A DNA stretch of 16,376 bases from assembly GCA_023140905.1 (NCBI GenBank), contig JAGLKS010000113.1, forward strand, positions 1-16,376, read 5' to 3'. The translations under genes and the position numbers were made by a program. Source of the stretch: Alphaproteobacteria bacterium (GTDB lineage: Bacteria > Pseudomonadota > Alphaproteobacteria > Micavibrionales > Micavibrionaceae). The notes below the pieces were generated by a model, which did not search any database, was not told the origin of the DNA, and saw only the letters and a program-made list of their open reading frames with translations. Below, piece after piece: positions 7,358 through 15,297 of this stretch (positions within the stretch are counted from its first letter, which is position 1; each line of letters starts with the position of its first letter).

Positions 7358-8236
7358 ATGCGTTTTCTTCTCACATCAGGTCTTTGCGCAATCGTGGGAT
7401 TGTCTTTTATAGCTGGCATATCCGGCGGTGCTTACGCTGGAAACTCGGTTAGGCTCCCGGCAGATAAAGAGACTCCTTTGACAACAGCGACAGAAGAACC
7501 TGTTACAGTACGTGAATTAGCCAGCTATGAGCCAAGTGGCGATGTTGATGGTGTGGATGATAGCATGCCGCTTGATATTCGTATGGATGCTCTTAAAGAA
7601 GCCGCTATTTCTTTTGGTGCACGTGGTGGACTAGCTAAGCGCACTTATGAAATTCGCAAAGAAATGGACACACGGGCTCGTTATTTAGATAGTGTTTATA
7701 ATTTTGCACAGCTTTTGATCGCTGCTCCGTCCGGCTTTATGATTGAACCGCCAATCATCACGGAATCAATGAATGCAATGATTATCAAACATGACGGGCA
7801 AACAGCCGCCGTTTCCGATAAAATTTATAATATTATCCGTAATGCCCGCATTGTTTCCGCCCCTAGAATATGGCGTCAATATCTTGAACGTGAATGGGGT
7901 GAGGTAATGCCTCCACCTGATATTTTAACACCGCGTAATTCTGAAGAACGCCGTGTATGGAAAAGCCACGTTCATAAAGGATGGAAATACGGATATCAGC
8001 AAGCTGATGATATTTTCAAAGAAGATCTCGCCCGTTTGGATTCTGATTATCAGGGTATGATAAGATATAAAATGCTTTTGGCTCAAGGTATGGTTTCTCC
8101 GCCTTATGCTCTACAGGTTGATCGCGGTATTACCGGTGACGGCGATGAAATGCATATTGGCGATCGTGCCGTTCAAATCACCGGTGTTCCCGAGCTGATA
8201 ACTGGAGCTGATACATGGAAGCCCGCAAGCCGGTAA
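7358..8236 (+). CDS. dotC: DotC/TraI-like outer-membrane core protein of type IVB secretion
   Basis: A 292-residue exported protein with the DotC domain. It includes LDIRMDALKEAAISFGARGG (from about residue 72), the MIEPPIITESMNAM stretch and the Trp-rich WKSHVHKGWKYGYQQADDIF with a following DLARLDSDYQGMIRYKMLLA. DotC acts with DotD and DotH in the outer-membrane core complex. In Legionella DotC is a lipoprotein. Here the signal peptide ends in G-A-Y-A/G (about 24-28) and the only cysteine in the protein is Cys10, inside the signal peptide, so no lipid anchor can be attached at a mature N-terminus. An in-frame TAG at 7352-7354 rules out an upstream start. An AGAGG site precedes the ATG. The last 22 bases overlap dotB, which implies translational coupling. 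Confidence 0.9.
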   Translation: MRFLLTSGLCAIVGLSFIAGISGGAYAGNSVRLPADKETPLTTATEEPVTVRELASYEPSGDVDGVDDSMPLDIRMDALKEAAISFGARGGLAKRTYEIRKEMDTRARYLDSVYNFAQLLIAAPSGFMIEPPIITESMNAMIIKHDGQTAAVSDKIYNIIRNARIVSAPRIWRQYLEREWGEVMPPPDILTPRNSEERRVWKSHVHKGWKYGYQQADDIFKEDLARLDSDYQGMIRYKMLLAQGMVSPPYALQVDRGITGDGDEMHIGDRAVQITGVPELITGADTWKPASR

Positions 8237-9372
8237 GCCTTATTAAGACCGAGGACACAAACGCCCAGACTTGGCCGGACGAACCACAGAGATTCACACA
8301 GGATGACATTGATGAATTTTTGCTTTGGTGCGTCAAGCAAAATGCATCTGATGTTACGATTCAGAGCGAGCGTCCTGTTTATAATGAGATTAGCGGAGAG
8401 CTTTATCCTGCAACATTCCGTATGTTAGACGCTGCAGATATAGCTGTGTTCCTTGAAAAATTATACGGTGCAGAAGCACAAGCACGATTAGCCTCCGGAA
8501 AAGACCTTGATGTTTCCTATGAAATTCGTCCAGATCGTTATACACGCATTCGCTTCCGTGTAAACATTACAGCTATTCTGACTAAAGGGCGCGACGGTGC
8601 ACAAATCACCATGAGAACATTACCCAGCGAACCTCCGACGATGCAAGATTTAAACATTGAGCAGGAAATATGCGATAACTGGGCACCCCGCCAAGGGCTT
8701 GTTATTATTACCGGACCGACAGGTTCCGGGAAATCCACGCTTTTAGCTGCCGGTAACCGTATGTTACTTGAGCGCCCGCGTGGTTGCGGAAAAATGCTCA
8801 CTTACGAAGCACCAATTGAATACGTATATGACACGATTCAAAGTCCACGCTCTTTAGTCTCACAAACAGAAATCCCGCGTCACTTACCTGATTTTGCTCA
8901 TGGAATACGTAATGCTTTGCGCCGTAAACCGGAAATTATTCTGGTTGGGGAAGCACGCGACCGTGAAACAATTAACGCCTCAATTGAAGCCGCCCAAACC
9001 GGTCATGCTGTTTATACAACCACGCATACTCTTGGTGTTGCCAATACTATCCAGCGTATGCTGTCAACTTATGAAATGGATGAACGTGAAGAGCGTGCTG
9101 TTGCTTTGATGGAGACTTTACGTCTTATCGTAACACAAGCATTGGTCCAGCGCGTTGGTGGTGGACGATGCGGTGTGCGCGAATGGATGAAGTTTCCTGA
9201 TGAGGTGCGCGAGAAATTGATGGATATGCATTTCACAAAATGGCCCAATGAAATTCAGCGTTTTATTCCACAATATGGAAGAACCATGGAAAAATCTGCT
9301 GCCCTTGCTTTTGATGATGGTCTGATTGATCGGAGAGCTTATTTATTATTATCTTCAAGTACCGGAGCTTGA
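8215..9372 (+). CDS. dotB: DotB/TraJ-like type IVB secretion ATPase
   Basis: A 385-residue PilT/VirB11-class hexameric ATPase, very like Legionella DotB (377 residues) along its whole length. The N-terminal domain begins with DEPQRFTQDDIDEFLLWCVK and ASDVTIQ. The Walker A motif GPTGSGKST is at 167-175, the Asp box region is TYEAPIEYVYD at 196-206, the Walker B region is IILVGEARD at 241-249 and the His-box is TGHAVYTTTHT at 262-272. The stretch VSQTEIPRHLPDFAHGIRNA before Walker B is distinctive of DotB/TraJ. DotB works at the cytoplasmic base of the machine with DotO and powers substrate transfer. Its ATG lies inside the end of dotC (22-base overlap), with GGAG 8 bases before it. Confidence 0.97.
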   Translation: MEARKPVSLIKTEDTNAQTWPDEPQRFTQDDIDEFLLWCVKQNASDVTIQSERPVYNEISGELYPATFRMLDAADIAVFLEKLYGAEAQARLASGKDLDVSYEIRPDRYTRIRFRVNITAILTKGRDGAQITMRTLPSEPPTMQDLNIEQEICDNWAPRQGLVIITGPTGSGKSTLLAAGNRMLLERPRGCGKMLTYEAPIEYVYDTIQSPRSLVSQTEIPRHLPDFAHGIRNALRRKPEIILVGEARDRETINASIEAAQTGHAVYTTTHTLGVANTIQRMLSTYEMDEREERAVALMETLRLIVTQALVQRVGGGRCGVREWMKFPDEVREKLMDMHFTKWPNEIQRFIPQYGRTMEKSAALAFDDGLIDRRAYLLLSSSTGA

Positions 9373-9379
9373 TTTTTTT
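9356..9379 (+). terminator. weak terminator-like hairpin at the dotB stop
   Basis: CAAG (9356-9359) and CTTG (9368-9371) can pair around an 8-base loop and are followed by seven T residues (9373-9379). The stem is only 4-5 pairs, so termination would be partial at best. It overlaps the last dotB codons. Confidence 0.2.
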
Positions 9380-9470
9380 GTATCCGGCCTAAATTAACAT
9401 AGTCTTGGCAATAACGTGTTCTTTGATTTGATAGCGTTTATTGCATAATCTTATAAGGTGATTAGCTAAA

Positions 9471-9770
9471 ATGTCTAAAGAGATTGAAAATATTGAAGCC
9501 CAGCTTAATTGGCATTGGCGTGATTCTATGCGCACCGTCCGGTTCTTGGGCTTTGATGCACGCGTTGCTTTTCTTATTCCGGTTTGGTTACTGTATTTGA
9601 GGTGGTCAACCGTTATTCTTTCTTTCCTTGTGTTTTATTTGTTCAAGTTTCTGGAAAATAAAGGGCTGACATTTCCTTCCGCCCTGCGTTCGTTGCGTTC
9701 TTGGATTGTAGGCCGTGAGCGTCCAAGTATTACGGGAGTCTCAGGCCATTCTTTTACAGATTATGGTTAG
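9471..9770 (+). CDS. icmT: IcmT/TraK-like inner-membrane protein
   Basis: A 99-residue small membrane protein matching IcmT/TraK. It has the N-terminal LNWHWRDSMRTVRFLGFDAR and then AFLIPVWLLYLRWSTVILSF; this WRDS-x-R and F-DAR-x-AF pattern is the family signature. One or two membrane helices lie at about 32-60, followed by a positively charged C-terminal part with LRSLRSWIVGRERP. IcmT is required for Dot/Icm function and for exit of Legionella from host cells; its exact position is not settled. The protein is slightly longer than Legionella IcmT (86 residues), with extra residues at both ends. It lies 98 bases after dotB, with an AAGGTG ribosome site (9455-9460) 10 bases before the ATG. Confidence 0.9.
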   Translation: MSKEIENIEAQLNWHWRDSMRTVRFLGFDARVAFLIPVWLLYLRWSTVILSFLVFYLFKFLENKGLTFPSALRSLRSWIVGRERPSITGVSGHSFTDYG

Positions 9771-9804
9771 AGAAAACTAAAAACAGGTGAAATTACTATA
9801 ACTC

Positions 9805-9833
9805 TTGAATTCCAGCCATTTTACAGATATCCT
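9805..9833 (+). promoter_or_regulatory. possible promoter before the double-TcpQ gene
   Basis: TTGAAT (9805-9810) and TATCCT (9828-9833) are spaced by 17 bases in the 144-base gap between icmT and the ATG at 9915. Each matches 4 of 6 consensus bases. Confidence 0.25.
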
Positions 9834-9914
9834 CTTAGTGCTATTTTGTGTGCTCATATATATTCCTTCCCGTAAGCTACGAGCATTTCCACTTCCTCTG
9901 GGGAATTAGATAAA

Positions 9915-12056
9915 ATGTACTCTAAATATAATTGTTTTCGCCTTTCTACGTGTCTTCAAGTTTTTGCGCTTGGTGCTCTTATCACTGTTCCGGCTTATGC
10001 CGGTTTTGAGTGGACACCGCCGGATAAACCTGTTCCTTCCACTGTGCTTACCGATGATTCTTTTATCGATGATATGGATGCAAAAATCTTGATTATAGAT
10101 GAAAGCGATGCTTTTTTATTAGAAGCGGCCTCTGATACATCTGAGAAACAATCACCGCCGCAAGAAAATGCCCGGATCAATGATATAAACACACAAAACA
10201 CTCTGGACATTGAGCCACCTATTGAAATCAAAATATTGGAAAAAAGCGATTATATCGCTGATAAGAATGATCCTATCACTGTAAAAGTAATTTCCGAAGC
10301 TATAAAGACAACTTCTGACATTGATAAAAATAAAGAAAGCGAAGATAGAAATATAGAGAAAGAGAAGATAGAAATTGTCTCTCCTAATAATAATGATATT
10401 AGCAATATTGTTGTTGAAGACATTCAAGCCTCTGAAGATTTAGCGCCGGAAATTGAAAAATTACATGAACTTGTTCTTAATCCTTATCCGGTTAAAATTG
10501 AGGAAATTCCCACCACCGCCCAACCTCCTGTTGAACATCATCAAATGCAAGATGTTATTGATAATCTTGCCATAACGCCAACTCCTGATGCTCCATCTGA
10601 TAATATTTCCCTATACCCCTATCCGGTAGAAGAGGAAATACCTGCGCCCGTTGAGAAAGCGCCAAAAGAAAATACAATTGATGAGCCTGTCATAAAAGCT
10701 GAATCTGACAAAGTTGAACATCAACCTGAAACCCCTTCTGAACTTGTCATAGAATCCCATCCTCCAAAAAAAAGCTTGGCACCACCTCCACCTCCTATTT
10801 CTGCAAATGCTCATGATATTCAATGGAATAAAACACCACCTGTATATAGTGTAATTGAAGGCTTTGGAAAAGAAATGCCTATGGCTTTAGCCCTAAGCCA
10901 AATTGTTCCACCGGAATTTGCTTACTTTTTTGGCAAAAATGTTAATCCGGGTGCACGCATATCATGGAATGGTGGAAAACCATGGAATAAAGTTTTAAAT
11001 GAAGCCCTCGCCCCACTTGGTGTACGCGCTTTTATAAATGAGAAAAAGATCATCATCAGGAGTATTCAAACTCCTTCTGTCGATCATGGTGATACAACTT
11101 CAACTAAAGAGAACTTTTCTAAAGAACCTGAAAAACCGCAAAAAACCGTTGTTGCTGAAAACATTGAATCTCCTGAGAAAGCTATGCTTATAGCTTTGGA
11201 AAAAAAAAATGATATAATCGAGCAACAGGAAAAAGAGGAAATAGTTGAAGAAGCCGTTATTCTGGATAAAACTACACTGCAAAATAATAAAAGCGGTGAA
11301 AATGAAGAACACTCGGCGCTGGTCAAAGATCTGATGAAACCTCTTAATTCTTTTGAGCCGGTAAATAAAATAACTGAAGGCGTAAAAAAGGAAACCAATA
11401 ACGCTCCTTTGAATGTTACGGAAGTAAAAAACATCCCTGCTAAACACCCCATTATCTTAAAACCTGAAATTATTCTTGATGAACAGGAAAAAGCTGAAGA
11501 AGATTTTGCCAGAAAATTAGAAGAAACGAATCCGTTTAATAATATGGTTCAAAATCAACGCTTCTCCGATGATGTAACAGCTCCACCCACCATAGAACTC
11601 ATAGAAACACCGGTTACACAATCCTTTGACGATGATCCTGAAAAAAGCGTTGCTGAGCCGCCTCCCCTTGATATGTCCCTAGATGAGGAACTCGGAAAAA
11701 TTAATACGGTTTTGGACGTTGAGGAAGAGAAAACCATTTCTCCTTCAATCGCTGCTAATGTCGGTGCTGTTGAGCCTTCTTCGAATTTTCGTGAAAAACC
11801 AAGTGATAAAATTCGTGTTTGGCAAGCACGCAGCGGTGCAAATCTACAAAAGATTATGGAAGAATGGAGTGCTAAAGAACGTGTAGCCCTAACATGGAGC
11901 GCTACAGAAGAATATGAGCTTGATTATGACGTCTTTATCAGTGGCACATACAAAAATGCCGTTAATATCTTATTCGATAAAGGTCTGAAAAAAGTACCGG
12001 AATATGAATTAAGCGAAGCACCATATAAAATCTCGGTGCAAGAAGAAGAAGATTAA
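9915..12056 (+). CDS. exported protein with two TcpQ/DotD-like modules and long acidic linkers
   Basis: A 713-residue protein with a signal peptide (about 1-29, cleavage at A-Y-A/G). Residues 30-295 are low-complexity: rich in Glu, Asp, Lys, Pro and Ile, with PYPV plus an acidic IEEIP/EEEIP stretch at 190 and again at 235, and a run of prolines near 290. Residues 301-383 form a compact module that opens with DIQWNKTPP and ends in a strand EKKIIIRS. Residues 384-630 are again acidic and presumably disordered. Residues 631-713 form a second module with DKIRVWQARSGANLQKIMEE, ALTWSATEEYELDYDV and a final strand PYKISVQE. Both modules resemble the TcpQ family, related in fold to the secretin N-domain and DotD. 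The likely place is the periplasm near the outer-membrane core, with the linker spanning space or peptidoglycan. This is inferred from the modules and from the position after dotD-dotC-dotB-icmT. A GGGGA site precedes the ATG. Confidence 0.8.
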   Translation: MYSKYNCFRLSTCLQVFALGALITVPAYAGFEWTPPDKPVPSTVLTDDSFIDDMDAKILIIDESDAFLLEAASDTSEKQSPPQENARINDINTQNTLDIEPPIEIKILEKSDYIADKNDPITVKVISEAIKTTSDIDKNKESEDRNIEKEKIEIVSPNNNDISNIVVEDIQASEDLAPEIEKLHELVLNPYPVKIEEIPTTAQPPVEHHQMQDVIDNLAITPTPDAPSDNISLYPYPVEEEIPAPVEKAPKENTIDEPVIKAESDKVEHQPETPSELVIESHPPKKSLAPPPPPISANAHDIQWNKTPPVYSVIEGFGKEMPMALALSQIVPPEFAYFFGKNVNPGARISWNGGKPWNKVLNEALAPLGVRAFINEKKIIIRSIQTPSVDHGDTTSTKENFSKEPEKPQKTVVAENIESPEKAMLIALEKKNDIIEQQEKEEIVEEAVILDKTTLQNNKSGENEEHSALVKDLMKPLNSFEPVNKITEGVKKETNNAPLNVTEVKNIPAKHPIILKPEIILDEQEKAEEDFARKLEETNPFNNMVQNQRFSDDVTAPPTIELIETPVTQSFDDDPEKSVAEPPPLDMSLDEELGKINTVLDVEEEKTISPSIAANVGAVEPSSNFREKPSDKIRVWQARSGANLQKIMEEWSAKERVALTWSATEEYELDYDVFISGTYKNAVNILFDKGLKKVPEYELSEAPYKISVQEEED

Positions 12057-13850
12057 TTATTGCTCGATTTGAGCGCGTTGCATTTCCTCAAACATACCTG
12101 AGTTTATTTCACTGACTCGATCTTGCAGCGAATGCTCGACTAATACCGCGCTAAGCATCTCGCGGCGTAATAAAGATTCAAACCGATCACGCATATTCAT
12201 AAGCAATATTGCATCTAGCGACGCTCCGATTCGTTTCACGTTAGCTGGTTTGTCATAGAGGTTGACGTAAAAATTCGGGTTCTGATAGATCTTTTTGGTT
12301 AAAACCTCCATTTGCGCATAATAGCTTGGACGCTCACCCATCATATCCAAAATATCATCGTCAGATAAACTAAATTCATTGCGTAACATTGATTTCATAT
12401 ATACCCAGCCAGCGTCTTCATCCAAAATTGCCGGAGCTGCTGCTTTCATTCCAATAATATTGACAAAAGAATTATGCGCAACACTCATTTTTGCAGCGTA
12501 ACTGCGTGAATCATAATGTGCTATTATATTATCTTTAATAGTTGATACTTCAGGAACAGCAAAAGCCGTTGAAAAATATAAATAGCGTGCTAAAGCCAGT
12601 ACATCGCTTTCCTCATCGCCTACCGTTCCATCAGTATAGTTAAGATCCAATGTTAATTTAGATTCCACAGCACGTGTGTAATCAATATCTTTATTCCGCC
12701 GCTCTAACGTTTCAGCCTTTGTTGAACTTGTTGCAACATCACATATTGCACCAACCGCTGCTCCGTTATCAGCACCGTCACAATAATTATCCTCATAGTC
12801 CTTTACCTTAGCTTCTTCATAAACAGTTGAACCACCAGCCGCCGCTGTATCTTCAACGCCCATATATTCTTCAATCAGATATCTATTAATTGCCGCTTTT
12901 TCCAGTTCCGCCTTACTTTGCGAATGAGCGACACTACGCACATATGTTCCGATACGGCACATTTGTTCACTTGGATGATAATCTTTATGTGCTCTTGCCT
13001 GAAGCTCCTGTAACTTACGTTGTGTTTCTAATTGGATATTCGCATCAAAAAACATCCCGATTATCATGGTTTGCTGTGCCATAACTGCTGAAAACTGTTC
13101 TGTCATTCTAATAAGAGTCGCAGACCATCCGCTTCTTACAGCAGGCAAACTCGAGCCATCAGAATCGCCATACATTTTACCCACAATTTGTACATCAATT
13201 TTAGGCATACCCATATGATTATGCAGTAGATCGCTATTAATTCCTGAATTTTGGAACGCTAATTGCGTCTCGTTTATACGTTCTTTTTCCTTTATACCGA
13301 GATTGTTTTGATCCTGATTTGATATATCTCCCAGCTCTGCCGAGAATAAACCCGCCCAATCCGCATTTAACTTTTGTTCTTCAATATCATTTTGCTTGAG
13401 GGTAATTTCAGCATAATCCTTCAGGCCGCTTGCTGATACGTTCATTTTCCCATTTTGCGGGTTAAGCGCCAAAATGACACGTAATATATCTGCCGGTGAT
13501 TGTTCTTCCTCATTAGCAAAATCCGCCCCGGCCATATCAAGCTCGTATTTAATTGTACTTGCCTCCGACACACTTGCAATCATCTCTTTATCAATTGGGA
13601 GAGAGAGGCTTCCTTTCCCGTCAATTTGCACCTGTTCTTGAGACAGAATTACTGTATCTGATGTGATACGGTAGCTAACTTGCGTTCCCGGCGCAAAATC
13701 TTGCAATGTTACGTTCATCACATTATCACCATTTTGGAAAACATTGTTTACCCTGCCCAACATTACAGCACCAAATACCACCGCCAATACCAAGCCGGAT
13801 ACTGTAATCATAAATATCGGTTTTACAGGTTTTATAAAACGCACTACCAT
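12057..13850 (-). CDS. paralog A: membrane-anchored member of an unrecognised three-gene family
   Basis: I do not recognise this 597-residue protein. It begins with basic residues and one membrane helix (about 12-32), and has a strand-rich extra domain (about 43-160, with VTLQDFAPGTQVSYRITSDT). This region has no counterpart in the neighbouring paralogs. From about 250 it shares the family core: FDANIQLETQRKLQELQARA with HKDY-x-PS directly after it, three cysteines at 298, 357 and 370, NKDIDY at 386-391, and PSYYAQMEVLTKKIYQNPNF followed by YVNLYDKPANV at 508-538. It has no other cysteines. The protein is probably an inner-membrane protein with a large periplasmic part. The ATG is only about 2 bases from a GAGG site; the GTG at codon 3 would have better spacing, so the true start may be 13844. 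The stop abuts the stop of the convergent gene without a gap. Confidence 0.8.
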   Translation of the reverse strand: MVVRFIKPVKPIFMITVSGLVLAVVFGAVMLGRVNNVFQNGDNVMNVTLQDFAPGTQVSYRITSDTVILSQEQVQIDGKGSLSLPIDKEMIASVSEASTIKYELDMAGADFANEEEQSPADILRVILALNPQNGKMNVSASGLKDYAEITLKQNDIEEQKLNADWAGLFSAELGDISNQDQNNLGIKEKERINETQLAFQNSGINSDLLHNHMGMPKIDVQIVGKMYGDSDGSSLPAVRSGWSATLIRMTEQFSAVMAQQTMIIGMFFDANIQLETQRKLQELQARAHKDYHPSEQMCRIGTYVRSVAHSQSKAELEKAAINRYLIEEYMGVEDTAAAGGSTVYEEAKVKDYEDNYCDGADNGAAVGAICDVATSSTKAETLERRNKDIDYTRAVESKLTLDLNYTDGTVGDEESDVLALARYLYFSTAFAVPEVSTIKDNIIAHYDSRSYAAKMSVAHNSFVNIIGMKAAAPAILDEDAGWVYMKSMLRNEFSLSDDDILDMMGERPSYYAQMEVLTKKIYQNPNFYVNLYDKPANVKRIGASLDAILLMNMRDRFESLLRREMLSAVLVEHSLQDRVSEINSGMFEEMQRAQIEQ

Positions 13851-13918
13851 TTCCTCATTGTTTATATCTACTTACTCTTTTTAACGTTAGTTAATTAGTC
13901 CTGTTTAATTATCATGCC

Positions 13919-15250
13919 TTAATTATCAAAAGATTGAATATTTGATTCAACCTGAAGCTGAAGCTGAATCACTGATAATTCCAAAAGTATTGACAAAGAA
14001 GCCTCTGTGCGCAAATAGCTTTTGAGTAAATCAAATTTCTGAATCAATCCAATTGCCTGCATCGCAACACCTTTACGTTCTACGTTTGCCGGCGTGTCAT
14101 ATAAATTCGTATAAAAGAGGGGGCTTTGATATGCTTTTTTTGTCAGAACTTCCATTTGCGCATTATAACTTGGGTTCTCACCCAAAAACTCCCCCACTTC
14201 AGAAGCCGGTATACCTAATTCTTTCAGATATGCTTCTAAATATTCACGAGAGCCAGCCGTACCAGCTCCTTTCATCGCAAGCAAAGCATTAAAACTATTT
14301 TCTGCAACTTTTGTTTTTGCAACAATAGCCCGCAAATCAAGATAAGCTTGTTGCGCATTTGTGCTGTCATCATTAGGACTGTTCTGCAATGCTTCATAAT
14401 TTGCACGTTCAAACGCATCAAATCCATAAAGATTGCTCGCCAAAGCAAATATTTCTTTATCTTCATCTGAAGGATTTCCTCCTTCTGTCAGATCAAAATT
14501 AATTGTCCATGGATTTTCTACTGTTCTTTGATAATCGATATCTTTGTTAAGACGATCTTTTTTGTCCGCGGATAAAGGCGGTTTCAAATTCGGGCACATC
14601 ATTGACAAACCGTTATTATTATTAAAAGAATTACAGAATTCTTCCTGAAACATATTAAGGCGAATAGCAAGATCTCCTTTTGTACCGCTCCAGGCTCCCG
14701 TATCAACATTACCAAAAAGCCGGTCTGTTGAGCGCTTACTTAAAATTAGAGCGTTTACCTCCCCTTTTCTTTCACTTGCAGCCAAACTTTGCACGCGTGT
14801 AGCAAACTCACACATGCCTACACTTGGTTGATAATCTTTATGTGTCCTTGCGCGCATAATCTGAAGATCGCGCTGTGCTTCAAGTTGTTGTTGCGCATCC
14901 ATGAATTGGCCAATTGCCATGACCTGCATTGTACCAACACTGGCAAGCTGATTTCCGATATGTATGAAAAGAGGCAGCATGTTTTGTTGCCAAAATACTG
15001 AATCAAACCATATTATTTGATGTGAGAGAAGCTGTGAATAGATATGCATTCCAATTGTAATCTCAGTCTTCGGCCATTGAAAAGTATCTTCCGCCCCTGC
15101 TGTTTTAAGACAGGTACAACACTCGTAATATTTGGTCTTCGCCTGTGCAGATCTTGAGCTAACAGCAAAAACAGAACTCATAAGAAACATAAATACCAAT
15201 ATGGTTTTTATGCTTTTTGCATGGCAGATTTTATAAAATAATTTGCCCAT
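13919..15250 (-). CDS. paralog B: exported member of the same unrecognised family
   Basis: A 443-residue protein of unknown function with a long signal peptide (about 1-37, cleavage at A-Q-A/K). The mature N-terminus carries a Cys-Cys-x-Cys cluster (44, 45, 47) not seen in paralog A. A hydrophobic amphipathic region (about 64-115) leads into the family core: MAIGQFMDAQQQLEAQRDLQ at 111-130, HKDYQPSVGMC ending at Cys147, Cys206, Cys219, NKDIDY at 235-240, ENPWTINFDL, and PSYNAQMEVLTKKAYQSPLF with YTNLYDTPANV at 360-390. A helical C-terminus follows, with LLKSYLR. The cysteine spacing equals that of the other two copies. It lies 68 bases upstream of paralog A and 47 bases downstream of paralog C on the minus strand, so the three are probably co-transcribed. 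A DsbC-like isomerase gene on the other strand could serve its disulfides. Confidence 0.82.
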   Translation of the reverse strand: MGKLFYKICHAKSIKTILVFMFLMSSVFAVSSRSAQAKTKYYECCTCLKTAGAEDTFQWPKTEITIGMHIYSQLLSHQIIWFDSVFWQQNMLPLFIHIGNQLASVGTMQVMAIGQFMDAQQQLEAQRDLQIMRARTHKDYQPSVGMCEFATRVQSLAASERKGEVNALILSKRSTDRLFGNVDTGAWSGTKGDLAIRLNMFQEEFCNSFNNNNGLSMMCPNLKPPLSADKKDRLNKDIDYQRTVENPWTINFDLTEGGNPSDEDKEIFALASNLYGFDAFERANYEALQNSPNDDSTNAQQAYLDLRAIVAKTKVAENSFNALLAMKGAGTAGSREYLEAYLKELGIPASEVGEFLGENPSYNAQMEVLTKKAYQSPLFYTNLYDTPANVERKGVAMQAIGLIQKFDLLKSYLRTEASLSILLELSVIQLQLQVESNIQSFDN

Positions 15251-15297
15251 AATCCTTAATTGTCCTCAGTTTCTAATTTTATCTCTAATGTTTTTAC

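Noticed and set aside
9428..9457. TTGATA and TATAAG 18 bases apart before icmT
   Set aside because: Good promoter match, but the -10 overlaps the AAGGTG ribosome site (9455-9460) and transcription would start only about 7 bases before the ATG, so I read the right element as the ribosome site.
10152..10427. Minus-strand frame rich in Ile, Asn and Phe
   Set aside because: It lies antisense to the low-complexity linker of the 713-residue protein and its composition reflects AAA/GAA-rich codons read backwards.
11084..11452. Two overlapping minus-strand frames rich in Ser and Phe
   Set aside because: Antisense shadows of the second acidic linker; no ribosome site or family similarity.
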